From: Paracoccus sp. N5
Lineage (GTDB): Bacteria; Pseudomonadota; Alphaproteobacteria; Rhodobacterales; Rhodobacteraceae
Reading direction: 5' to 3'
NCBI RefSeq assembly: GCF_000371965.1
Contig: NZ_AQUO01000001.1
Location: 1,868,001 to 1,932,000 of the forward strand
Length of the DNA stretch: 64,000 nucleotides
Position 1 is the stretch's first letter, and every line of letters starts with the position of its first letter. Positions 56,532 through 64,000 of this stretch are shown here, piece by piece. A program made the position numbers and the translations under genes. The notes under the pieces are model-generated. The model did not search any database and had not been told where the DNA came from. It saw only the letters and a list, made by a program, of their open reading frames with translations.

Positions 56532-57571
56532 GCGGCGTGCAGACCATCCGCATCGGCGCCGACGAGGGCGAGCAGCGCATCGACCGCTGGCTGAAGAAGC
56601 GGTTCCCGCAGCTGACGCAGGGCGCGGTGGAAAAGATGTGCCGCACCGGCCAGCTGCGCGTCGATGGTGGCCGGGTCAAGGCCAATACCCGCATCGAGGT
56701 GGGGCAAGAGATCCGCATCCCGCCGATCCCGGACGGCAGCGCCCCGCCGCCGGCGGCGAAGCCGCGCGTCAAGCCGTCCGATGCCGAGATGATCCAGTCC
56801 TGCGTGCTGTGGCGCGACGAGCATATCATTGCGCTGAACAAGCCGCCGGGCCTGCCCTCGCAGGGCGGCAGCGGCCAGGGCGACCGCCATGTGGACGGGC
56901 TGACCGAGGCCTTGATGTTCGGCTACAAGGACCGGCCGAAGCTGGTGCATCGGCTGGACAAGGACACCTCGGGCGTCCTGCTGCTGGCGCGCACCGACCG
57001 CATCGCCCGCGCGCTGTCCGAGGCGTTCCGGCACCGGCTGACCCGCAAGATCTATTGGGCTGCCGTGGCGGGCGTGCCGCATCCGCGCATGGGCTCGATC
57101 AAATACGGCCTCGTCAAGGCGCCGGGCCGCGGCCGCATGGGCGAGGGCGAGAAGATGGTCGCCGTCCACCCTTCGGAGGTGGCGACGACCGAGGGCGCCA
57201 AGCGCGCCCATACCGATTACGCCGTGCTGTCGGCGCTTGGCGGCCGGGTCGCCTGGACCGCCATGGTGCCGGTCACCGGCCGCACCCACCAGCTGCGCGC
57301 GCATATGGCCGAGATCGGCCATCCCATCGTCGGCGACGGCAAATACGGCGGCTCGGGGCAGGAGAACCTGGGCGACGGCTGGGGCGCCCAGCTGGGCGGC
57401 GAGATCAGCCGCAAGCTGCACCTGCATGCGCGCATGATCCGCTTCGAGCATCCGATCACCAAGAAGCTGGTCACCGTCACCGCGCCCTTGCCCGAGCACA
57501 TGCGGCGCACCTGGGACACGCTCGGCTGGTCGGAAAACGACGTGCCCGAAGACCCGTTCGAGGAGGCGTGA
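56528..57571 (+). CDS. rluC: RluC/RluD-type 23S rRNA pseudouridine synthase
   Basis: 347 aa. An N-terminal S4 RNA-binding domain (QRIDRWLKKRFPQLTQGAVE) precedes the catalytic domain with HRLDKDTSGVLLLAR, whose Asp is the nucleophile, and GRTHQLRAHMAEIGHPIVGD. RluC is the best guess from length and S4 presence; RluD-like function is possible. It overlaps crcB by 4 bp and the next gene by 1 bp. Confidence 0.88.
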   Translation: MSGVQTIRIGADEGEQRIDRWLKKRFPQLTQGAVEKMCRTGQLRVDGGRVKANTRIEVGQEIRIPPIPDGSAPPPAAKPRVKPSDAEMIQSCVLWRDEHIIALNKPPGLPSQGGSGQGDRHVDGLTEALMFGYKDRPKLVHRLDKDTSGVLLLARTDRIARALSEAFRHRLTRKIYWAAVAGVPHPRMGSIKYGLVKAPGRGRMGEGEKMVAVHPSEVATTEGAKRAHTDYAVLSALGGRVAWTAMVPVTGRTHQLRAHMAEIGHPIVGDGKYGGSGQENLGDGWGAQLGGEISRKLHLHARMIRFEHPITKKLVTVTAPLPEHMRRTWDTLGWSENDVPEDPFEEA

Positions 57572-58242
57572 TGCGGCTGGTCGTCTTTGACGTGGACGGC
57601 ACGCTGATCGACAGCCAGGACGAGATCGTCCAGTCGATGAACGCCGGGCTGCGCGCCGCCGGCCTGCCGCAGATGGAGCGGGCGACGATCCTGTCCATCG
57701 TCGGCCTGTCGCTGCCGGTCGCGGTGGCGCACCTGCTGCCCGCCGCCGTCCCCGAACTGCGCGACCGCGTGGTCGAGGGCTATCGCCGCCATTTCATCGC
57801 CTCGCGCGAAGCCGGGCATCTGCCGCAGCTCTATCCCGGCGCGCTGGACTGCCTCGACACGCTGGCGGGGCTGCGGGGGGTCACGCTGGGCATCGCCACC
57901 GGCAAGCCGATGCGGGGGCTGGTGGCGATCCTTGCGGCGCACGGGCTGACGGATCGTTTCGCGACCCGGCAGACGGCGGACGGCCATCCCTCCAAGCCGC
58001 ATCCGGCGATGCTGCAAAGCGCGCTGGCCGAAACCGGCGTGCCGCCGGGCCGCGCGGTGATGGTGGGTGACAGCACCTTTGACATGGCGATGGCACAGTC
58101 GGCCGGGGTGGCGGGCTATGGCGTCGGCTGGGGGTTTCATTCAGCGTCCGACCTGCGGGCGGCGGGGGCGGTGCTGATCGCGCCGGACTATGCCAACCTG
58201 ACGCTGGCGCTGCTGGACTGGGCCGAAGGAGGGCAGCCATGA
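57571..58242 (+). CDS. HAD-family phosphatase (phosphoglycolate phosphatase-like)
   Basis: 223 aa. Motif I is VVFDVDGTLIDS (residues 4-15), motif II ATGKP near 110, motif III lysine in SKPHP near 139, and motif IV VGDSTFDMAMA near 164. It likely removes phosphate from a small metabolite such as phosphoglycolate. Its start shares a base with the rluC stop and its end overlaps the ATP12 gene by 4 bp. Confidence 0.88.
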   Translation: MRLVVFDVDGTLIDSQDEIVQSMNAGLRAAGLPQMERATILSIVGLSLPVAVAHLLPAAVPELRDRVVEGYRRHFIASREAGHLPQLYPGALDCLDTLAGLRGVTLGIATGKPMRGLVAILAAHGLTDRFATRQTADGHPSKPHPAMLQSALAETGVPPGRAVMVGDSTFDMAMAQSAGVAGYGVGWGFHSASDLRAAGAVLIAPDYANLTLALLDWAEGGQP

Positions 58243-58949
58243 GCGAATGGAAGGCACGGCGATTCTGGAAAACCGCCTCGGTGCGGCCGGCCGGCGCGGG
58301 CTGGGAGGTGGTGCTGGACGACCGCCCGCTGCGCACCCCGGGCAAGAAGCCCCTGGTCCTGCCGACCGAGGCGCTGGCCCGCGCCGTCGCCGCGGAATGG
58401 GACGCCCAGGCCGCGGTGATCGACCCGAACCGGATGCCGCTGTCCCGCGCGGCGAATTCCGCCATCGAGAAGGTGGCGCCGCAGTTCCATGACGTGGCGT
58501 CCATGCTGGCCGAATATGGCGGCACCGATCTTCTGTCCTATCGCGCCGACGCGCCCGAGGAACTGGCCCGCGCCCAGGCCGAAGGCTGGGATCCGCTGAT
58601 CGACTGGGCCGCGACCGAACTGCGCGCGCCCCTGCGCATCACCCATGGCGTCATCCCGGTGCCGCAGGATCCGGCGGCGCTGCTGAAACTGCATGCCGAA
58701 GTCGCGGCCCTGGATGCCTTTGGGCTGACCGCGCTGCACGATCTGGTGACGCTGCCCGGCTCGCTGGTCCTGGGGCTGGCGGTGATCCGCGGCCGCATCG
58801 ATGCCGAAACCGCCCATGCCCTGTCGCGAATTGACGAGGAATTTCAGGCGCAACGCTGGGGCCGCGACGAGGAGGCCGACGCGGCCGCCGCCGCCCGCCT
58901 GTCCGCCATGCGCGATTCTGAGCGTTTCTGGCAGCTCAGCCAGCGCTGA
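58239..58949 (+). CDS. ATP12-family F1-ATPase assembly chaperone
   Basis: 236 aa protein matching the ATP12 family, shared between mitochondria and Alphaproteobacteria; it helps assemble the F1 alpha subunit. RFWKTASVRPAGAGWEVVLD and DDRPLRTPGKKPLVLPTEAL begin it, and GTDLLSYRADAPEELARAQA plus a DPLIDWAATEL stretch follow. It closes a run of five overlapping genes from rarA. Confidence 0.9.
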   Translation: MSEWKARRFWKTASVRPAGAGWEVVLDDRPLRTPGKKPLVLPTEALARAVAAEWDAQAAVIDPNRMPLSRAANSAIEKVAPQFHDVASMLAEYGGTDLLSYRADAPEELARAQAEGWDPLIDWAATELRAPLRITHGVIPVPQDPAALLKLHAEVAALDAFGLTALHDLVTLPGSLVLGLAVIRGRIDAETAHALSRIDEEFQAQRWGRDEEADAAAAARLSAMRDSERFWQLSQR

Positions 58950-58970
58950 GGAGATCGTTTTTCTTCTTTC

Positions 58971-58999
58971 TTGACGCTTCGCCCTGCATCGGCACAATG
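58971..58999 (+). promoter_or_regulatory. Promoter of the bzt operon
   Basis: TTGACG (58971-58976) with a CACAAT/ACAATG -10 at 58993-58999, spacer 16-17 bp. The upstream TTCTTCTTTCTTG matches the tail of the intergenic repeat seen after tuf, in reverse. Confidence 0.55.
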
Positions 59000-59100
59000 C
59001 CTGTAAGGGGGGCAGTCCTGGCCCCCTTCAACACGGGCTCGCCACGGGCAGTCTGCGGATGGACCCGTGGCCCGACCCGGGAACAACAGAGGGGAAATTC

Positions 59101-60126
59101 ATGAAATATACTGCACTCTTCGGCTCGGTTACGGCGCTGGCCCTTGCGGCCTCGGGTGCCATGGCCGCCGAAGGCGACACGCTGAAAGAGGTGAAGTCGC
59201 GCGGCGTGCTGAACTGCGGCGTCAACACCGGCCTGATCGGTTTCGCCGCCCCCGATGCGAATGGCAACTGGTCGGGCTTCGACGTGGCCTTCTGCAAGGC
59301 CGTGGCCGCCGCGGTGCTGGGCGACCCGGCCAAGGTGAAATACGTCCCGACCACCGGCCAGACCCGCTTCACGGCGCTGAGTTCGGGCGAGGTGGACCTG
59401 CTGGCGCGCAACTCGACCTGGACCTTCCAGCGCGACACCGACCTGAAACTGGATTTCATCGGCGTGAACTACTATGACGGCCAGGGCTTCATGGTGCGCA
59501 AGGACCTGGGCGTCAGCTCGGCCAAGGAACTCGAGGGCGCGACGATCTGCATCCAGACCGGCACCACGACCGAGCTGAACCTGGCCGATTACTTCAAGGC
59601 CAACAACATGACCTATCAGCCGGTCAACATCGACAGCAACGCCGAGGGCGAGCAGCAATACATGGCCGGCGCCTGCGACGCCTATACGACCGACGCCTCG
59701 GGCCTGGCGGCGACGCGCGCCAGCTTCGCCGACCCGGAAAACCACATCATCCTGCCCGAGATCATCTCGAAGGAACCGCTGGGGCCGGCGGTGCGCCACG
59801 GCGACAACAACTGGGGCGACATCGCGCGCTGGACGCTGTTCGCGCTGATCGCGGCCGAGGAATACGGCGTCACCTCGGCCAATATCGAGGAACTGGCGAA
59901 ATCCTCGACCAACCCCGAGGTGCAGCGCCTGCTGGGCACCACCGACGAGTTGGGCAAGATGATCGGCCTGGACGCCGAATGGGCCAAGCGCGCCATCAAG
60001 GCCAGCGGCAACTATGGCGAGATCTTCGCCGCCACCATCGGCGAGCAGACCCCCATCGGCCTGGCGCGCGGCCTGAACGCGCAATGGACCCAGGGCGGGC
60101 TGATGTATGCCATGCCCTTCCGCTGA
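59101..60126 (+). CDS. bztA: Amino-acid ABC transporter substrate-binding protein (BztA/AapJ)
   Basis: 341 aa periplasmic receptor with a Sec signal (MKYTALFGSVTALALAASGA, cut after AMA). LKEVKSRGVLNCGVNTGLIG and FDVAFCKAVAAAVLGDP are typical; two cysteines (near C38 and C65) may bridge. Length and operon match BztA of Rhodobacter or AapJ of rhizobia, for glutamate/aspartate and their amides. A 114-bp gap with a hairpin before bztB suits higher receptor expression. Confidence 0.93.
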   Translation: MKYTALFGSVTALALAASGAMAAEGDTLKEVKSRGVLNCGVNTGLIGFAAPDANGNWSGFDVAFCKAVAAAVLGDPAKVKYVPTTGQTRFTALSSGEVDLLARNSTWTFQRDTDLKLDFIGVNYYDGQGFMVRKDLGVSSAKELEGATICIQTGTTTELNLADYFKANNMTYQPVNIDSNAEGEQQYMAGACDAYTTDASGLAATRASFADPENHIILPEIISKEPLGPAVRHGDNNWGDIARWTLFALIAAEEYGVTSANIEELAKSSTNPEVQRLLGTTDELGKMIGLDAEWAKRAIKASGNYGEIFAATIGEQTPIGLARGLNAQWTQGGLMYAMPFR

Positions 60127-60140
60127 TCGCGGTTGAAGAC

Positions 60141-60172
60141 CGGGCGGCGCGGGGGCGCAAGACCTCCGCCCG
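60141..60172 (+). promoter_or_regulatory. Hairpin between bztA and bztB
   Basis: CGGGCGG (60141-60147) pairs with CCGCCCG (60166-60172). It may stabilise the bztA message over the rest of the transcript. Confidence 0.45.
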
Positions 60173-60240
60173 CCGCATGAACGACGCCGGCGCACAGAGG
60201 CCACAAGGCCCGCATCCCGTCCGGCACAGGGGGTTACAAC

Positions 60241-61494
60241 ATGGTTTCCTATCCGGGGGTGGACAATCCACCATTCCGATGGTCGATGCTGATCTATGAT
60301 CGGCGCTATCGCTCGCTGACCTTGCAGGCGATCGTCTTCATTCTGGTGATGCTGCTGGCCAGCTGGCTGATCGACAACACGCTGCGCAACCTGTCCGCCA
60401 TGGGCAAGACGCTGAGCTTCGACTTCCTGTTCCGCCGCGCGGGCTATGACATTCCGCAGCAGCTGATTCCCTATAATTCCGACGACACGCATTTCCGCGC
60501 CATGGTGGTGGGGCTGCTGAACACGCTGCTGGTCTCGGCTCTGGGCTGCATCGCGGCGACCATCGTGGGTGTGGTGGTGGGGGTCTTGCGGCTGTCCTCG
60601 AACTGGCTGATCGCGCGGCTGATGACGGTCTATGTCGAGGTGTTCCGCAATATCCCGCTGCTCTTGTGGATCCTGGTGATCCTGGCGATCTTCACCGAGG
60701 TCATGCCGCCGCCCAACGCCTATCGCGGCGAAAATCCGGCCGCGAGCATGATCCTGTTCGACACCATCGCGCCGACGAACCGCTATACCGCCATCCCCTC
60801 GCTGGGCATGACCAACCCGCCGGGCACCATCGCCCTGGGGCGCGAGGGGATCGGCTGGGCCTTCGTCGCCTATGTCGCGGTGATCGTGCTGGCCTTCATC
60901 GGCAACCGGCTGCTGCGGGCCCGGGCGCAGCGCATCCAGGACGCGACCGGCAAGCGCCCGACGACCTGGTGGATCACGCTGGCGATGTTCGCGGTGCCGC
61001 TGCTGCTGCTGACCTGGTGGTTCGGCCTGCACCTGATCCCGCCGGTCTTGCGCGGCTTCAACTTCGCCGAGGGCATCAACATGGACAACGCCCTGGTGGT
61101 GCTGTGGCTGGCGCTGACGCTCTATACCGGCGCCTTCATTGCCGAGATCGTCCGCGCCGGCATCCTGGCCGTCAGCCGCGGCCAGTCCGAGGCCGCCTTT
61201 GCCCTGGGCCTGCGCCCGCGCCGCACCATGTCGCTGGTGATCCTGCCGCAGGCGCTGCGGGTCATCATCCCGCCCTTGATTTCGCAATACCTGAACCTGA
61301 CCAAGAACAGCTCGCTGGCCATCGCGGTCGGCTACATGGACCTGCGCGGCACGCTGGGCGGCACCACGCTGAACCAGACCGGGCGCGAGATGGAATGCAT
61401 GGTGCTGATGATGGGCATCTACCTGGTTCTCAGCCTGCTGATCTCGGGCGGGATGAACGTCTTCAACAGTCGCGTGAAGCTGAGGGAGCGGTGA
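60241..61494 (+). CDS. bztB: Amino-acid ABC transporter permease (BztB/AapQ)
   Basis: 417 aa membrane protein, about eight spans. LMTVYVEVFRNIPLLLWILV is near residue 126, and the EAA loop SRGQSEAAFALGLRPRRTMS near 311. A long periplasmic/central insert separates the first spans from the permease core, typical for AapQ/BztB. It precedes bztC by one base. Confidence 0.93.
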   Translation: MVSYPGVDNPPFRWSMLIYDRRYRSLTLQAIVFILVMLLASWLIDNTLRNLSAMGKTLSFDFLFRRAGYDIPQQLIPYNSDDTHFRAMVVGLLNTLLVSALGCIAATIVGVVVGVLRLSSNWLIARLMTVYVEVFRNIPLLLWILVILAIFTEVMPPPNAYRGENPAASMILFDTIAPTNRYTAIPSLGMTNPPGTIALGREGIGWAFVAYVAVIVLAFIGNRLLRARAQRIQDATGKRPTTWWITLAMFAVPLLLLTWWFGLHLIPPVLRGFNFAEGINMDNALVVLWLALTLYTGAFIAEIVRAGILAVSRGQSEAAFALGLRPRRTMSLVILPQALRVIIPPLISQYLNLTKNSSLAIAVGYMDLRGTLGGTTLNQTGREMECMVLMMGIYLVLSLLISGGMNVFNSRVKLRER

Positions 61495-61495
61495 G

Positions 61496-62947
61496 ATGAG
61501 CGAGACCCACGCCCAGACCGTCGCCTATGTCCGCGACACCATGCTGCCGCCGGCGCCGCCGCCGGTGACCGAGCGCGGCGCGATCAAATGGCTGCGCGAG
61601 AACCTGTTCTCGGGGCCGCTCAACATTGTGCTGACCCTGATCGGGCTCGGCATCCTGTGGCTTCTGGTCAGCACCATCGGGCCCTGGCTCACGCATTCGG
61701 TCTGGAACGCCAATGGCATGGCAGATTGCCGCAAGATCATCGCCGAGACCTGGGGTGAGGGCGCCTCGGGCGCCTGCTTCGCCCTGATCAAGCATCGCTG
61801 GAACCAGTTCGTCTTCGGCTTCTACCCGGCGGCGCTGTATTGGCGGCCGGTGCTGGCCTTCGGCCTGCTGTTCCTGGCGCTGGCGCCGGTGCTGTTTGCC
61901 GAAAGCCGGCGCGCGCGGGGCATCGTGCTGGCGCTGGCGACCGTGCTGAGCTTTGCCATCGCCTTGGTGCTTGGCGCGCCCGTGGCGGCGCTCGCTGGCA
62001 TGGCGCTGCTGATGCTGGCCTGGGTGGCGCTGATCGAGGCCCGGCCCGCCTGGGCGCTGCTGGCCAGCCTGGTCTATCCGCTGCTGGCGGTCTGGCTGCT
62101 CTGGGGCGGTTCGCTGTGGAGCGAGATCGCCGTGCTGGCGGGTTTCGGCATCGGCTTCGGGGTCTGGCGGGCGGGGGCGCGCTTCGGGCTTTTCGCCGTC
62201 GCCGCGGCCGCCGTGGTTGCGGTGCTGTGGTGGCTGTTCCTGGCCGGACCGGTCGCCGATGCGCTGGCCGGCATCCTGCCGCTGCGCTTGCAGCCGGTCA
62301 GTTCCGACCAGTTCGGCGGCTTCGTGCTGTCGATCACCATCGGCGTCGCCGGCATCGCCCTGTCGCTGCCCCTGGGCATCGTGCTGGCGCTGGCGCGGCG
62401 CTCGGACCTGCCGGTGATCAAGCTGCTGGCGGTGATGTTCATCGAGTTCATCCGCGGCGTGCCGCTGATCACGCTCTTGTTCGTGGCCTCCTTGCTGCTC
62501 AACTACTTCCTGCCGCCGGGCACGAATTTCGACATCATCCTGCGGGTCATCATCATGGTGACGCTCTTCGCCGCCGCCTATATGGCCGAGGTGATCCGCG
62601 GCGGTCTGGCCGCACTGCCCAAGGGCCAATACGAGGCCGCCGACGCGCTGGGGCTGGACTATTGGAAGGCGCAGCGGCTGATCGTGCTGCCGCAGGCGCT
62701 GAAGATCTCGATTCCCGGGATCGTCTCGACCTTCATCGGCATGTTCAAGGACACCACCCTGGTGGTCTTCGTCGGGCTGTTCGACCCCCTGAAGGCCATG
62801 GCCGACACCATCCGCGCGAGCTTCGAATGGAAGGGCGCCTATTGGGAGCCCTATATCTTCGTCGGCTCAATCTTCTTCATCCTCTGCTTCGGCATGTCGC
62901 GTTACTCGATGTATCTCGAACGCCGCCTGAAGCGCGACCATCGCTGA
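61496..62947 (+). CDS. bztC: Amino-acid ABC transporter permease (BztC/AapM)
   Basis: 483 aa. An extra set of hydrophobic segments occupies residues about 115-250, then the permease core with FIEFIRGVPLITLLFVASLL and the EAA loop LPKGQYEAADALGLDYWKAQ follow. At 483 residues it is closer to BztC (long) than to rhizobial AapM (short), which favours the bzt name. Start after a GAG-rich text. Confidence 0.92.
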   Translation: MSETHAQTVAYVRDTMLPPAPPPVTERGAIKWLRENLFSGPLNIVLTLIGLGILWLLVSTIGPWLTHSVWNANGMADCRKIIAETWGEGASGACFALIKHRWNQFVFGFYPAALYWRPVLAFGLLFLALAPVLFAESRRARGIVLALATVLSFAIALVLGAPVAALAGMALLMLAWVALIEARPAWALLASLVYPLLAVWLLWGGSLWSEIAVLAGFGIGFGVWRAGARFGLFAVAAAAVVAVLWWLFLAGPVADALAGILPLRLQPVSSDQFGGFVLSITIGVAGIALSLPLGIVLALARRSDLPVIKLLAVMFIEFIRGVPLITLLFVASLLLNYFLPPGTNFDIILRVIIMVTLFAAAYMAEVIRGGLAALPKGQYEAADALGLDYWKAQRLIVLPQALKISIPGIVSTFIGMFKDTTLVVFVGLFDPLKAMADTIRASFEWKGAYWEPYIFVGSIFFILCFGMSRYSMYLERRLKRDHR

Positions 62948-62956
62948 GGCCTTCCC

Positions 62957-63721
<765 letters not shown>

Positions 63722-63723
63722 AG

Positions 63724-63742
63724 GGGGGACTTCGCGTCCCCC
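63724..63742 (+). terminator. Hairpin after bztD
   Basis: GGGGGAC (63724-63730) pairs with GTCCCCC (63736-63742) around TTCGC. It has no T-run and may be a weak or Rho-aided end. Confidence 0.55.
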
Positions 63743-63765
63743 GCCCGCCGCTGGCGCGGCGGACT

Positions 63766-63796
63766 CCCCCTGCGGGGTATTTCCGCAACAGAGAAA
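63766..63796 (+). repeat. Short intergenic repeat element, diverged copy 3
   Basis: CCCCCTGCGGGGTATTTCCG then CAACAGAGAAA aligns with the CCCCGGACCCCGGGATATTT element after both tuf copies. Like them, it follows an operon end. Confidence 0.45.
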
Positions 63797-63868
63797 CACC
63801 ACGTGGCGCCGGTTGCGGGCCGGGGTGCGGCCGGTCTATCGTGCCGGCAAGCGCTTCGGAGAACGACG

Positions 63869-64000
63869 ATGAACCAGACCATTTTCCTGATGCTCGGCCT
63901 TTTGGGCCTTGTCGGTATCGGCTCGCTGGTGGCGAGCAACGACGACGACCATGCCCCCGAGGATCCGGGCGATCCCTATGGCGACCGCGAGTTGATCGAG
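63869..64000 (+). CDS. Membrane-anchored acidic protein, N-terminal part
   Basis: 44 codons are visible before the right edge. The start MNQTIFLMLGLLGLVGIGSL gives one hydrophobic anchor, then SNDDDHAPEDPGDPYGDREL, an acidic linker. The pattern repeats that of the RTX-like protein at 41146-41997 (anchor, Asp run, Pro/acid linker), so it may be a paralogue. Confirmation needs the missing part. Confidence 0.6.
   Translation, partial: MNQTIFLMLGLLGLVGIGSLVASNDDDHAPEDPGDPYGDRELIE

Overview
The window looks like a chromosome segment of a high-GC alphaproteobacterium of the Rhodobacterales, most likely Paracoccus. Evidence: the composition; two identical tuf genes; the tRNA-Trp/secE/nusG/rplKAJL/rpoBC order; an F1-ATPase assembly chaperone of the ATP12 family; a four-gene amino-acid transporter whose protein lengths resemble Rhodobacter BztABCD; and a LuxI/LuxR pair placed directly after rplQ, resembling the PdnI/PdnR pair of P. 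denitrificans. No search was run, so the genus is an inference.

Layout. 1-4946: a sulfonate-sulfur operon (end of ssuD, an FAD/NAD(P)-binding protein, an FMN reductase, ssuA, ssuC, ssuB). 4983-5909 (minus): a DUF533/TerB-like protein. 6129-7304: tuf copy 1. 7305-9194: a gene-poor stretch with the shared tuf 3' flank, a decayed IS110-type transposase and a 150-bp inverted-repeat element. 9195-13070: small metabolic genes (ribbon-helix-helix protein, glyoxalase, Tat-secreted small subunit plus GMC oxidoreductase, VOC protein, GFA zinc protein). 13144-15000: an ABC exporter. 15049-28194: tRNA-Trp, a sulfotransferase-like gene, secE, nusG, rplKAJL, rpoB, rpoC. 28351-31191: small membrane protein, methyltransferase-like protein, EamA transporter, glycosyltransferase-like protein. 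31461-35692: the str operon (rpsL, rpsG, fusA, tuf copy 2). 36227-53151: the S10-spc-alpha ribosomal cluster ending in rplQ. 53501-54770: luxR and luxI. 54832-58949: rarA, crcB, an RluC-type pseudouridine synthase, a HAD phosphatase and the ATP12 gene, tightly packed. 59101-63721: bztABCD-like amino-acid transporter. 63869-end: start of a small acidic membrane-anchored protein.

The most unusual feature is that the normally continuous S10-spc ribosomal cluster is interrupted twice. Between rplP and rpmC lies an inverted gene for a membrane-anchored acidic protein with Ca-binding RTX-like repeats. Between rpmD and rplO lie a signal-peptide protein of barrel-like composition and a bacterial PH-domain protein. 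Each interruption is preceded by a strong hairpin terminator and followed by a good sigma70-like promoter (TTGTCT-17-TATAGG; TTGACC-17-TAGAAG), so the cluster appears to have been split into separately promoted units.

Other points of interest: a perfect 1,366-bp duplication covering tuf plus about 190 bp of its terminator region; an 18-bp dyad in front of luxI that looks like a lux box, with related half-sites in front of luxR; a short-LID adenylate kinase; and an alanine/glutamate-rich tail on ribosomal protein L3.
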